A DNA stretch of 64,000 bases from Elusimicrobiota bacterium (GTDB lineage: Bacteria; Elusimicrobiota; Elusimicrobia; UBA1565): the NCBI GenBank assembly GCA_016196755.1, contig JACPXC010000007.1, positions 248,001-312,000 on the forward strand, written 5' to 3'. The notes under the pieces were generated by a model, which saw only the letters and a program-made list of their open reading frames with translations, had not been told where the DNA came from and made no database searches. Below are positions 16,497 to 24,704 of the stretch, one piece after another; the stretch's first letter is position 1; each line of letters starts with the position of its first letter. The translations under genes and the position numbers were made by a program.

Positions 16497-17737
16497 CGCT
16501 CACCCCACAGGAGGCGCCAGTCGAGCTGGACCAGCTGGTCCTTCTGCATCGACGGACGCGCCGAGGCGCCCGGGCGCGAGAGCGCGTAGATGTACTCGGC
16601 GGCCAAGCGCTGGCGCGGCGAGAGCGCGCGCTGGACGCAGCCGGTCAGCGCGTAGCCGTCCTCCCAGCGCCGGCGCTCGACCTCGTAGCGGTCGTAGCGG
16701 CCGGAGACGGTCCAGCTCCCGACCGAATAGGAGGCCAGGCCGTACCAGGCCAGCCAAGGGACCCGATCGCAGGCCCAGCAGGCCGACTGTCCCTTCATGA
16801 AGTGCCCGACGAGCGTGAGCCGTCCCACCTGGCTCATGGCGCCATAGTCCCAGAACTGCGTGCTCCAGCCGCCCAGGCGCGAGCCGAGGACGGTCTGACG
16901 CGCGCCGATGTCCCCTTCGTTGGTCCAGTAGCCGCCGGTGAGCTTGAGCGCCTCGCCGAAGAGGCCCGCGTCGGCGCGGCCGTAAAAGCCCAGGCGGCCG
17001 TCGAGCTCCTGGAACGGGCGCTCGGTCACAACCGCGCCGGCGACGGTGACCGGGTAGGACTGGTTGATGTCGGCCTGGTAGTCGTGCATGGCCCAGCCGC
17101 GGTAATAGATCAGGGCGCCGGCCTGGTCGTTGCCGCTGAAGGCCGCGGCGGTGAGGCGGGCCGAGTGGTCGCCCATCGTGCGCTGGAGCGCCGCCTCCAC
17201 CCCCATCGTCCGGACCTCCTCGCCGATCCAGGTCCCGACGGCCGACGGGGTGATCGTCCAGCGCGTGCTCCAGGCCGGGCCCGGATGCTCCCAGGAGACC
17301 GCGGGGATGAAGGCGCCCGCGCGCAGGCGTCCGCCCCAATCGTCGCGGCGTCCCTCGGCCGAGGCGTAGGCCTCGACCACCCCCAGGCCGCCGTTGCCGG
17401 AGTCCGAGTCGGCGTCCATGTTGAGCTGAACGTGGACCTTGGCGTTCATGGGGACGTCGGCGTCGAGCATGAGGCTGGCCTGGGGGACCGAGAACACGTG
17501 CGCGTCGCGGTCGCCCGAAGTGTTGTTGTCGCGGTCCGCGCCGCCGAAGCGCAGCTTGTTGGGTCCGCCCAGGAGCCAAGAGCGCTTCTGGCTGGTATGG
17601 CCGTAGCGCGCCGACAGCAGGCCCGAGAAGCGCAGGGCCTTGGGCTCGTCGTCGCCGCCGCCCAGGTCAAAATCCCCGGCCCAGGTCGGGGACGCGGCCA
17701 ATAGGAGAAAAGCGATTAGGGTCCGAGCGAGCGACAT
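16493..17737 (-). CDS. Outer-membrane beta-barrel protein
   Basis: A 414-residue protein with a signal peptide (1-20), then a run of alternating amphipathic strands (for example LRFSGLLSARYGH and LTLVGHFMKG) ending in a C-terminal strand LVQLDWRLLWGER. Most of the length is Gly/Trp/Tyr-rich strand-turn sequence, as in porin-like barrels. No precise family is recognised. A CWAC motif near 345 is unusual for a barrel and could be a disulphide or metal site. It is the first gene of the operon with the cupredoxin and cyclase genes; a weak -10 (CACAAT, 6 nt before ATG) is preceded by TTGCGC at an 18-nt spacing. Confidence 0.75.
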   Translation of the reverse strand: MSLARTLIAFLLLAASPTWAGDFDLGGGDDEPKALRFSGLLSARYGHTSQKRSWLLGGPNKLRFGGADRDNNTSGDRDAHVFSVPQASLMLDADVPMNAKVHVQLNMDADSDSGNGGLGVVEAYASAEGRRDDWGGRLRAGAFIPAVSWEHPGPAWSTRWTITPSAVGTWIGEEVRTMGVEAALQRTMGDHSARLTAAAFSGNDQAGALIYYRGWAMHDYQADINQSYPVTVAGAVVTERPFQELDGRLGFYGRADAGLFGEALKLTGGYWTNEGDIGARQTVLGSRLGGWSTQFWDYGAMSQVGRLTLVGHFMKGQSACWACDRVPWLAWYGLASYSVGSWTVSGRYDRYEVERRRWEDGYALTGCVQRALSPRQRLAAEYIYALSRPGASARPSMQKDQLVQLDWRLLWGER

Positions 17738-17758
17738 GACCCTATTGTGGCCTGGGCG

Positions 17759-19087
17759 TCACGTTTCGCGCAAGGGGGCGCTGCGGCGGCGCCAGGCCCA
17801 GTAGAGGAGACCCGCCGTCAGGACCAGGCCCAGCGACAGGCCCCACCAGAGGCCGCGCGGCCCCCAACCCAGGCTCAGACCGAGGGTGGCGCCGACCGGC
17901 ACCCCCACGGCCCAGTGCCCGAAGAGGTTGGCCCACAGCGGAAGGCGGGTCTCCCCCACCCCCCTCAGCGCGCCGGTCAGCACCACCTGGGCGCCGTCGA
18001 AGACCTGAAACAGCGCCGCGATGTGGACGAGCGGCACCGCCACGGCGAGCACCGCGGCGTCGGAGGTGTAAAGCCGTACCAGGGCCTCCGGCACGGCCCA
18101 GAAGACGGCCGCCGTCAGCGCCATGAAGGCCACCCCCACGGCGATCGCCGTGTCGCCCGCCCGCGCGGCGGCCGGACGGTCGCCGGCGCCCAGACCTTGG
18201 CCGACCCGGACCGCGGCCGACATCGAGATGCCCAGCGGGACCATGAAAGTGACGCTGGCCATGTTCAAGACGATCTGGTGGCCGGAGACCGGCACGGCCC
18301 CGAGCCGGCCCATGAGCAGGGTCGTGAACGCGAACGCGCAGACCTCGGTCAGGGTCTGCAAGCCGGCCGGGATCCCCAGGGCGAGGAGCTCGGCGAAGAC
18401 GCTCCGGTGCCAGCCGTGGAAGCGCCAGCCCGAGGCGCGCACGCGGCGCGCCGCCACGGTCCCGACGACGGCCAGCATCAGCCACGTCGCCGCCAGGCTG
18501 GCGGTGGCGCTGCCGCGCACCCCGAGGGCGGGGGCGCCGAGACGGCCGAAGATGAGGACCCAGTTGAGGAAGGCGTTGAGCAGGTTCCCCAGCGCGATGG
18601 CCCACAAGAGGGGCCGCGTGACGTCCATCGACTGCAGGTATTGCCGGCAGGCCACGAACAGGATGCCCGGGAAGATCGTGTACTTGAGCACGCCGAGGAA
18701 AGTCAGCGCCGTCGCCGCGACGCCGGGGTCGACGCCGACGAGGCGGTAGAAGGGGCCGGCCAGGTGCAGGCCCGCGAACAATATGAGGGCCGTGCCCAGC
18801 GCCAGCACGACGGCGTGGACGAAAACGGCCGCGCAGACCTTGGGCTGGCCGGCCCCCCAGGCCCGCGATGACATGGTGTCGATTCCGAGCATGGCGCCCA
18901 GGCCGGCGATGAAGAGACCGAAATAGACCGCGTTCCCCACGCCCACGCCCGAGAGCGCGTCGGGGCCGAGGCGCCCGAGAAACATCATGTCGACGACGCC
19001 GTAGAGCATGAGCCCGAGCTGGAGGGCCGCGATCGGCGCGGCCAGGCGCAGCATCGCGCGAACCTCGGGCCAGGAGGGAGGCTTCAC
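17759..19087 (-). CDS. MATE-family multidrug/toxin exporter
   Basis: A 442-residue inner-membrane protein with twelve predicted helices in two repeats, matching MATE/NorM exporters in length. The N-terminal region has LAAPIAALQLGLMLYGVVD, the typical first helix, with repeat-internal Pro and Gln residues. It exports cations or drugs using Na+ or H+ gradients. The start is uncertain: GTG at 19087, or ATG at 19054, which has GAGG 8 nt upstream. It lies head to head with the metallophosphoesterase gene, 27 bp apart, and may share a promoter region with it. Confidence 0.88.
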   Translation of the reverse strand: MKPPSWPEVRAMLRLAAPIAALQLGLMLYGVVDMMFLGRLGPDALSGVGVGNAVYFGLFIAGLGAMLGIDTMSSRAWGAGQPKVCAAVFVHAVVLALGTALILFAGLHLAGPFYRLVGVDPGVAATALTFLGVLKYTIFPGILFVACRQYLQSMDVTRPLLWAIALGNLLNAFLNWVLIFGRLGAPALGVRGSATASLAATWLMLAVVGTVAARRVRASGWRFHGWHRSVFAELLALGIPAGLQTLTEVCAFAFTTLLMGRLGAVPVSGHQIVLNMASVTFMVPLGISMSAAVRVGQGLGAGDRPAAARAGDTAIAVGVAFMALTAAVFWAVPEALVRLYTSDAAVLAVAVPLVHIAALFQVFDGAQVVLTGALRGVGETRLPLWANLFGHWAVGVPVGATLGLSLGWGPRGLWWGLSLGLVLTAGLLYWAWRRRSAPLRET

Positions 19088-19101
19088 GCCGGGAAGTTTA
19101 C

Positions 19102-19107
19102 TAACTT
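19102..19107 (+). promoter_or_regulatory. -10 of metallophosphoesterase, leaderless spacing
   Basis: TAACTT, ending 7 nt before the GTG at 19115. It lacks the TG extension seen at other genes. No ribosome-binding site is present. Confidence 0.35.
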
Positions 19108-19114
19108 ACCCCGA

Positions 19115-20143
19115 GTGCCCCTCCTGCTCTCGGCCCTTCTGGCCGTCTCATCTTACGCGGCCGCGGCGCCGGCGCGCGGCCCCTACATCGTCGACGCCTC
19201 CTCGACCGCTGCCAAGGTATGCTGGCGGGACGCCGCGGGCCGCGACGCCTGCTCGGCCTACGACGGCCTCGAGCCGGGCGCCGGATTCAACTACACCATC
19301 CCCGCCCGGGAGGGCTCCTGGAGCGCGCGCACCCTGCCGCCCGTCGGCAAGCCCCTGCGCTTCGCGGTGTTCGGCGACTCCGGCCGCGGCGGCAAGAAGC
19401 AGCGCCAGGTGGCCAAGGCCGTCGAGCGCTGGGCGCCGGACCTCGTGCTTCTCGCCGGCGACATCGTCTATCCGGCGGGAGCCGACGCCGACTACGACGG
19501 CGGGTTCTTCTCCCCCTACGCCCGGCTCCTGCCGAAGCTGCCCTTCTTCCCGGCGCCAGGCAACCACGACTACGGCAACAGCCGCGAGGCGTCCGCCGGA
19601 CGGAAGCGCTGGTCGGAGGGCTACGCGCGGGTCTTCCGCCGCTGGCCGTATTACTCCTTCGACGCGGGGAACGCCCACGTCGCCGTCGTCGACTCGAACC
19701 GCGAGGGCTTCGGCATCCTCGCGGCTCCCAGCCTGGCCGACGGCTCGACCCAGCGCGACTGGCTGGAGCGCGACCTCAAAGCCTCGAAGGCGCGCTGGAA
19801 GTTCGTCATCCTGCACGTGCCGCCCTACTCCTCGGGCGAGCACGGCTCGAGCGTCGCGCTCCAGCGCCTCTTGGGCCCGGTCTTCGAGCGCCACAAGGTC
19901 GACGTGGTCTTCGCCGGCCACGACCATCACTACGAGCGCACCCACCCGGTGGCGGGCACGGTCTATTTCGTGGTCGGCACCGGCGGAGCGAGCCTCTACA
20001 CCGTCGACCCCCGGGAGCCCTGGTCGGCCAAGACCGTCGTCGACCACGGCTTCCTCGGCGTGACCCTCGACGGCGGCTCGGCCCAGTTCGAGTTCTACGA
20101 CGCCGCCGGGATCCTGCGCGACTCCGCGCGCCTGCAGAAATAA
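19115..20143 (+). CDS. Exported metallophosphoesterase (purple-acid-phosphatase-like)
   Basis: A 342-residue periplasmic enzyme with a signal peptide (1-19), a short N-terminal beta domain, and a calcineurin-type phosphoesterase domain. The metal-binding motifs appear in order: FGDSG (near 89), GDIVYPAG (near 117), GNHDY (near 152), a lone His in LHVPPYSS, and GHDHHYERT (near 271). It hydrolyses phosphate esters in the periplasm. The GTG start lacks a ribosome-binding site and has a -10 at leaderless spacing. It converges on the lytic transglycosylase gene with 1 bp between stops. Confidence 0.9.
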   Translation: MPLLLSALLAVSSYAAAAPARGPYIVDASSTAAKVCWRDAAGRDACSAYDGLEPGAGFNYTIPAREGSWSARTLPPVGKPLRFAVFGDSGRGGKKQRQVAKAVERWAPDLVLLAGDIVYPAGADADYDGGFFSPYARLLPKLPFFPAPGNHDYGNSREASAGRKRWSEGYARVFRRWPYYSFDAGNAHVAVVDSNREGFGILAAPSLADGSTQRDWLERDLKASKARWKFVILHVPPYSSGEHGSSVALQRLLGPVFERHKVDVVFAGHDHHYERTHPVAGTVYFVVGTGGASLYTVDPREPWSAKTVVDHGFLGVTLDGGSAQFEFYDAAGILRDSARLQK

Positions 20144-20144
20144 G

Positions 20145-21422
20145 TCAACCGAAGAGGCGGTCGTACTTGCGGTAGTTGGCCAGGACCTTCACGACGTAGC
20201 CGCGGGTCTCGCGGTAGGGAGGGACGCCGCCGTACTTCCTGACGGCGCCGGGACCGGCGTTATAGGCGGCGATCGCGGCCATCACGTCGCGGCGCGAGGA
20301 CGGGTCGATCGAGCCGAGCTCCGACCAGGCGACGGCCGAGAACCTGTCCCAGAGTCCCTTGAGGTATTTGACGCCCGCGCGGATGTTGGTCGCCACGTCG
20401 TAGAGCGCCCCTGTGCTCTGGACGCCGAGGCCGCGGCCGGTAGCGGGCATGATCTGCATGAGGCCCCGCGCGCCCACTGGGCTCGTGGCATTGGGATTAT
20501 AGCCCGACTCGGCTTCGATGACGGCCAGGACCAGCTTGAAGTCCACGCCCTGGCGGGCGGACTCACGGTAGGCCTGGCGGACGATCGTGGCGTTGAGACC
20601 CGATTGGCGCGCGACGGCGATGACATGAGCCTCGTCGATGGTGGCCGACCGAGCGCTATCGCGAGGAAGTGCCGCATCCGCGGCCGTGGGCGCGGCGGGC
20701 GGCCCCGAGGCGCCGGGTTCGGGGACGGGGAGAGAGCCGTAGGGCCGCGCCGAGGTCTCGGGGCGCGGATAGCTCCAGTCGGTGAAGGCCCCCGCGGCCG
20801 GACCCTGCGCCGCGGCGACCGCGTCGAGGCCGGGGGCGACGGCGGCGCCGGTGAGTTGGCGCGTGCGGTCGTAGAGGCGGCCGAGGCCTTCGCCCGAAAG
20901 CCCGAAAGACTTGATCTGACGCTTGAGGCCGTCGATCTCCCGCCGGGTCCGGCCGTCGGCGCCGACCCGGCGGCGATTGAGGGCGACCAGAGCCTCCTTC
21001 TGCTCGAGGATGGCCAAGCGCGCGGGTTGGCGCTTCTCGGGAGCCATGCTCAGGAGCTCGGGGTTGAGCCGCTCCATCAGCCTGTTCTCGAAGGCGTCCA
21101 AGACGAAGGCCCACAAGGTCAGTTGGGCGGCGCCCTCGGCCGCGCCCAACCGCTCCTTGAGGTCGGCCATCTCCGGCAGAAAATCCGAGGCCAGTTCGCC
21201 CTTGGCGGGGATCATCGTATGCCAGCCGTCCAGCCGCTCGAGGAGGTAGGCGCGCCGTTCCCCCAGCGTCGGCAGGGTCATGACGAAGGCCGAGGCGCCC
21301 GGGCGGGCGAGAGGGAAGGCTCCCGCGGCCAGTTGGGCGGCGGCGGGACTGGGCACCAGCAAGCTCGCCGTCACGGCCAAGGCCGCCAGTTCTCTAGGTC
21401 CCATGGTCCCAGGGTGCGTCAC
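20145..21422 (-). CDS. Exported lytic transglycosylase (SLT type)
   Basis: A 425-residue cell-wall enzyme. It has a signal peptide (about 10-32), a helical region, a Pro/Ala linker (about 225-262) that contains the dispersed repeat in inverse orientation (AALPRDSARS), and a C-terminal SLT domain (about 270-425). The catalytic Glu is in IEAESGYNP, followed by GLMQIMPAT and AAYNAGPGAV. It cleaves peptidoglycan between MurNAc and GlcNAc. GTG at 21422 is preceded by GGGAGAGGGAG; an ATG six codons later is an alternative. A 16-bp palindrome lies just upstream. Confidence 0.92.
   Translation of the reverse strand: MTHPGTMGPRELAALAVTASLLVPSPAAAQLAAGAFPLARPGASAFVMTLPTLGERRAYLLERLDGWHTMIPAKGELASDFLPEMADLKERLGAAEGAAQLTLWAFVLDAFENRLMERLNPELLSMAPEKRQPARLAILEQKEALVALNRRRVGADGRTRREIDGLKRQIKSFGLSGEGLGRLYDRTRQLTGAAVAPGLDAVAAAQGPAAGAFTDWSYPRPETSARPYGSLPVPEPGASGPPAAPTAADAALPRDSARSATIDEAHVIAVARQSGLNATIVRQAYRESARQGVDFKLVLAVIEAESGYNPNATSPVGARGLMQIMPATGRGLGVQSTGALYDVATNIRAGVKYLKGLWDRFSAVAWSELGSIDPSSRRDVMAAIAAYNAGPGAVRKYGGVPPYRETRGYVVKVLANYRKYDRLFG
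20643..20674 (+). repeat. Dispersed 32-bp intragenic repeat, copy B
   Basis: Identical over 32 bp to copy C (38649-38680) and differing from copy A at two positions. Relative to its host gene it is inverted: the transglycosylase reads the other strand, giving AALPRDSARS in the linker before the SLT domain. Confidence 0.88.
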
Positions 21423-21462
21423 GACTCCCTCTCCCGCGACCTGCCTAAGACCCGACTTTTCA

Positions 21463-21478
21463 TAGGCCCTAGGGCCTA
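21463..21478. promoter_or_regulatory. 16-bp perfect palindrome upstream of transglycosylase
   Basis: TAGGCCCTAGGGCCTA, a perfect palindrome. On the minus strand it lies just after a probable -10 (TATTAT at 21483-21488), about where transcription would start, a suitable place for an operator. Its role is inferred from position only. Confidence 0.35.
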
Positions 21479-21503
21479 GCGCGCTATAATACCGGCATAG
21501 CCC

Positions 21504-21539
21504 CTAAAAGGGAAGGCCCCCTGGTGGAGGGGGCCTTCC
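21504..21539 (-). terminator. Rho-independent terminator of the CX5C protein gene
   Basis: An 11-bp perfect stem (GGAAGGCCCCC / GGGGGCCTTCC) with a 7-nt loop. On the minus strand it is followed by CTTTTA. It begins about 25 bp after the stop of the small Cys-repeat gene. Confidence 0.8.
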
Positions 21540-21564
21540 GGTCTTTCGGTGGGTGGGACTAGAT

Positions 21565-21939
21565 CTACACGTCGAGGCTGCGGCCGCAGGTGCGCGGCCA
21601 GACGCAGGGCTGGACCTGGGCGACCACGGGGGCCGCGGGCTGCTCCTTCGCGCAGGTGTTGGGCCAGACGCAGGGGCGGTACTGGGCGACCTGGGCCTCG
21701 GAGCGGCCGCAGCGGCGCGGGGCCTGGCAGATCTCGAAGTCGTTCTTGGCGACCTCGACGACCTCGACTTCGGGGGTCTCGGTCCGGCCGCAGGTCCGGG
21801 GCCAGACGCAGGGCTGGACCTGCGCCACGAGCGGCGCCTCGGCGCAGCGGCGCGGGGCCTGGCAGATCTCGAAGTCGTTCTTGGCGAGCTGGTTGCTGCC
21901 GGCGGGGATCAGGCTCAAGAGCATCAGAAGTTGGATCAT
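21565..21939 (-). CDS. Small secreted protein with tandem CX5C repeats
   Basis: A 124-residue protein that I do not recognise. The ATG at 21939 is chosen over one two codons upstream because GGAG lies 6 nt before it but is adjacent to the upstream one. After a short hydrophobic signal (1-14) the mature part is 2.5 copies of a 45-residue unit: AKNDFEICQAPRRC, a spacer, then VAQVQPCVWPRTCG. Every Cys pair has the form C-X5-C with a central Pro (CQAPRRC or CVWPRTC), ten Cys in all. The repeats are near-identical in DNA, suggesting recent duplication. It has its own terminator. Disulphide-stabilised or metal/haem-binding roles are possible; none is shown. Confidence 0.75.
   Translation of the reverse strand: MIQLLMLLSLIPAGSNQLAKNDFEICQAPRRCAEAPLVAQVQPCVWPRTCGRTETPEVEVVEVAKNDFEICQAPRRCGRSEAQVAQYRPCVWPNTCAKEQPAAPVVAQVQPCVWPRTCGRSLDV
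21708..21752 (-). repeat. 45-bp direct repeat inside CX5C gene, unit 2
   Basis: Identical over 45 bp to 21843-21887 and exactly 135 bp (45 codons) away. It encodes the AKNDFEICQAPRRC segment. Confidence 0.85.
21843..21887 (-). repeat. 45-bp direct repeat inside CX5C gene, unit 1
   Basis: The partner of 21708-21752. Perfect identity over 45 bp, including silent positions, points to recent tandem duplication or gene conversion. Confidence 0.85.
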
Positions 21940-22058
21940 GGTCATCTCCTTTAAATTCGATCTGTCTAAATCCGTGTATCAATCATAACGATTGGCCCAT
22001 CAGACCCAGATGACATAGGTCAAAGGGCCGTCTTGATTGAACGCGTTGAGTCTTCTCA

Positions 22059-22072
22059 TTGACCGCGGTCAA
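22059..22072. promoter_or_regulatory. 14-bp perfect palindrome between divergent genes
   Basis: TTGACCGCGGTCAA, a perfect palindrome in the spacer between the CX5C protein gene (minus) and the NUDIX gene (plus). It is an operator candidate by symmetry and position. Confidence 0.35.
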
Positions 22073-22099
22073 CCCGCGCTGGCCGCCGCCCCGACCGCG

Positions 22100-22108
22100 T
22101 GCTATCCT
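22100..22108 (+). promoter_or_regulatory. Extended -10 of NUDIX gene, leaderless spacing
   Basis: TGCTATCCT, ending 7 nt before the ATG at 22116. An AGGAG directly abuts the ATG with no spacer, so it is unlikely to act as a ribosome-binding site. Confidence 0.5.
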
Positions 22109-22115
22109 TCAGGAG

Positions 22116-22670
22116 ATGGATATCGACGCCGTCCGCAAAGCGCTGGGCGCCCGCGCTCCAGTCCGACTCAGGGAGCCCCGGGCGCGGCGCGCCGCCGTCG
22201 CTCTAGTCCTGGTCCCCGGAAGGAAGGGCCTGCACGGCCTGTTCATCCGCCGGGCCCGCCATCCCAAGGACCCCTGGTCCGGCCAGATCGGCCTGCCGGG
22301 CGGCCGGCACGAAGGCGTGGACCGCTCGCTGTTCCACACCGCGGTGCGCGAGACCGCCGAGGAGACCGGCGTCCGGCTCAGCCAGGCGCACCTGCTCGGC
22401 GAGCTCGACGACCTCCACCCGCGCAGCCGAAGCTTGCCCGACATCGTGGTCCGCCCGTTCGTCTTCGCCCTGCCCGAGCGGCCCGCCGTCGTCGCCAGCG
22501 ACGAGGTGGCCTATCCGCTATGGCTGTCGCTGGCCGCGCTGAGGGAAACGCCGGGCACGGCCTACCCGCGCGTGCGCGGCCGACGCTTCGAGGTCCCCTG
22601 CCGGCGCGCCGGGCGCCACATGGTCTGGGGGATGACGCACAGGATCCTCGAGCGGCTTATAGCTGGTTGA
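22116..22670 (+). CDS. NUDIX hydrolase, CoA-diphosphatase-like
   Basis: A 184-residue NUDIX enzyme. The NUDIX box is complete: GG-RHEG followed by RETAEETGV (near 70-92), which binds the catalytic Mg2+. The preceding WSGQIGLPGG and the TAVRE context resemble CoA pyrophosphatases (NUDT7/8, YeaB-like), so the substrate may be CoA or a derivative; other nucleoside diphosphates are possible. The ATG at 22116 was chosen because longer starts would run through the palindrome and the -10. Its 3' end overlaps the convergent phospholipase gene by 14 bp. Confidence 0.87.
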   Translation: MDIDAVRKALGARAPVRLREPRARRAAVALVLVPGRKGLHGLFIRRARHPKDPWSGQIGLPGGRHEGVDRSLFHTAVRETAEETGVRLSQAHLLGELDDLHPRSRSLPDIVVRPFVFALPERPAVVASDEVAYPLWLSLAALRETPGTAYPRVRGRRFEVPCRRAGRHMVWGMTHRILERLIAG

Positions 22671-24633
22671 ACATGAAGCGCCGCACCAGGGCGTTGAGCG
22701 GCGTGGCGGGGATGGCGAGGTCCGCGGGGCGCTCTACGCGCCTGGCCTCGGCCTGATCGCGGGCGAAGACGGCGTCGAGCTCCCCGGGCAAGGCGCCTCC
22801 CAGGGCCTGCAGCAGCAGCTCGACCTCGTAGCGCACCGAGCGCGGGTGCAGGTTGAAGGAGCCGATCCCCGCGTAGACGCCGTCGACCGTCATGAACTTG
22901 CTGTGCAGCGTGGCCCCGCGCTTGAGCCAGACCTTGGCCCCCGCCCGCATGAGCTCGGGCAAGCTCTCGAGGATCGGGACCCCGACGATGGGCTCGTCGA
23001 CGCTCTCGAGCGAGTTGGTCAAGATGTTCACTTCGACCCCGCGGGCCAACGCCTCGAGCAGGGCGTCGCGCAGCGCCGGGAAGGTGATGAAGTAGGCGTT
23101 CTCGATGTTGATGCGCCGGGTGGCGCCCCGGATGGCCTTGAGATGGGCGAGCAGGACGCGCGACTCGCCGGAGGGCTCCGCGCTCACAAGCGAGACCCTC
23201 GCGCCCCCCGAGCCCGGAACCGCCGCGGCCTCGCCGGCTATGGGTGCCACGCCCGCCTGGCGGTTCCATAGCGAGCGGAAGAACGCCGCGGCCTCGAGCG
23301 CCGCGGGGCCCTCGAAGACGACGTCGGTGTCGCGCCACTTCTGGCCGCGCGGGTCCATGTGCAGGTAGGGGTCGCCCACGTTCATCCCGCCGGCGACCGC
23401 CGCCCGTCCATCGACCACGAGGACTTTCGCGTGCAGGCCGTCGTAAGGGCGCGCCGGATCGCGCCAGCGCGCCACCTCGATCCCGGCGGCCTCCAGGCGC
23501 GCCAGGGTCCGGCCGCCGTGGAGCAGCGCGGTCTGCCCGTCGACCATCACCCGGACCTTGACCCCGGCGCGGTGCTTGGCGATGAGGATGTCGGCGGTGC
23601 GCTCGCCGCTCACGTCGTCGTAGATGGCCCAGGCCGCCAGATGGATGCTGGCCTTGGCGCCCAGCATGAGCCGCTCGCGCTCGGCCGCCGAGGCCGGGCC
23701 GTCGATGAGCGGGCGGACGGCGTTGCCGCCCGAGAAGCGCGCGCCGCTCAGGGCCTCGAGCTCCGCGATGAAGCCCGGCTCCTCCAGCAGCGACGGCGCG
23801 CCGGCCGGGCGCGGGGCGTAGGCCGAGGCGTCGAGCAGAGCCGCGTGGCGGCGGGCCATGGCGTCCCAAGGCTCGGCGCCCGGCTTGCCCGGGACGAACC
23901 CGCCGCTGGTCAGCTCGGCGTCGAGCATGTCCGCGAAGCGCCGGGCGTAGTCCAGCCGCCGGGCGTCGTCCATCGGCGGCAGGCGCTGGGCGACGAGCGG
24001 GTCGAAGAGCATGGCCGCGACGGCCGGCCGGAGGATGCCCGCGGCCTGGGCCTCGCCGAGGACGGCGAGCAGGTCGCGCTCCGCCTCCGGAGTGAGCCTG
24101 CCGCGGTGGCGGACGAGGATGGCCACGACGCGCCGGGCCGCCTGGGCCGCGGCGTCGTTGGGAAGGGCGGGGTCGGAGACGCCGTTGAGGGTCCGCGGAC
24201 GGCGGCCCTCGAAGACGCCGTCCAAGACGGCTCCGTTCCGCCCGGCGGCGGGACGCGCGGCAGCAGCACCCAGGATGCGCAGGGACTGCAAGGCGGGGAA
24301 ACTCGAGGCGGCTTCCCTAGGGGCCTCCGCCGCCTCAGCGGACGGCACGGCGGGCCAGGCGAGGACTTCGACAGCCGCGGGAGCGGCAACGGCAGCGGCG
24401 GCCGGCAAGGCTAGCGCTGGCGCCACCGCCGCCGCAGGACGGAGCGCGGGCGCGCTGAGCGAAAGAGCGGGCGACAGGACTGGGGCCAGGGACGGCCGCA
24501 AAGAGGCGGCGGGGCCGGCGAAGACCGGGACGACGGGCACCGCGGGCCGCACCGGGGCGGCGATGAGACGTTGCGCCGCCGCCGGCATCGCGCCCAAGCA
24601 GAGCCCCAGCGCGCTTAATATAAGGAATGACAT
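22657..24633 (-). CDS. Exported phospholipase D / cardiolipin-synthase-like protein
   Basis: A 658-residue protein with a signal peptide (1-21), an Ala/Pro/Val-rich low-complexity region (about 22-120), a helical region (150-290) and two phospholipase D domains. The HKD motifs are LHAKVLVVDG (near 399) and LHSKFMTVDG (near 573), each followed by Gly-X-N. It could hydrolyse or transfer phosphatidyl groups, or cut nucleic acid. The ATG at 24633 has an extended -10 ending 8 nt before it. The segment AVLDGVFEGRR near 150 resembles segments in two other exported proteins of this window. Confidence 0.88.
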   Translation of the reverse strand: MSFLILSALGLCLGAMPAAAQRLIAAPVRPAVPVVPVFAGPAASLRPSLAPVLSPALSLSAPALRPAAAVAPALALPAAAAVAAPAAVEVLAWPAVPSAEAAEAPREAASSFPALQSLRILGAAAARPAAGRNGAVLDGVFEGRRPRTLNGVSDPALPNDAAAQAARRVVAILVRHRGRLTPEAERDLLAVLGEAQAAGILRPAVAAMLFDPLVAQRLPPMDDARRLDYARRFADMLDAELTSGGFVPGKPGAEPWDAMARRHAALLDASAYAPRPAGAPSLLEEPGFIAELEALSGARFSGGNAVRPLIDGPASAAERERLMLGAKASIHLAAWAIYDDVSGERTADILIAKHRAGVKVRVMVDGQTALLHGGRTLARLEAAGIEVARWRDPARPYDGLHAKVLVVDGRAAVAGGMNVGDPYLHMDPRGQKWRDTDVVFEGPAALEAAAFFRSLWNRQAGVAPIAGEAAAVPGSGGARVSLVSAEPSGESRVLLAHLKAIRGATRRINIENAYFITFPALRDALLEALARGVEVNILTNSLESVDEPIVGVPILESLPELMRAGAKVWLKRGATLHSKFMTVDGVYAGIGSFNLHPRSVRYEVELLLQALGGALPGELDAVFARDQAEARRVERPADLAIPATPLNALVRRFMFNQL

Positions 24634-24641
24634 CCGGTAGG

Positions 24642-24650
24642 ATGGTAACA
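24642..24650 (-). promoter_or_regulatory. Extended -10 of phospholipase D gene, leaderless spacing
   Basis: TGTTACCAT on the minus strand, ending 8 nt before the ATG at 24633. No Shine-Dalgarno sequence is present between them. Confidence 0.5.
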
Positions 24651-24704
24651 CGCGGCCGCGCGCCGGATATGGGCCGGAGGGGCAACGGCGCCGGGCCGGT
24701 AAGC

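Noticed and set aside
21700-21890. CRISPR-like short repeats
   Set aside because: Only two copies, in frame inside a coding gene with 45-codon period; they are protein repeats.
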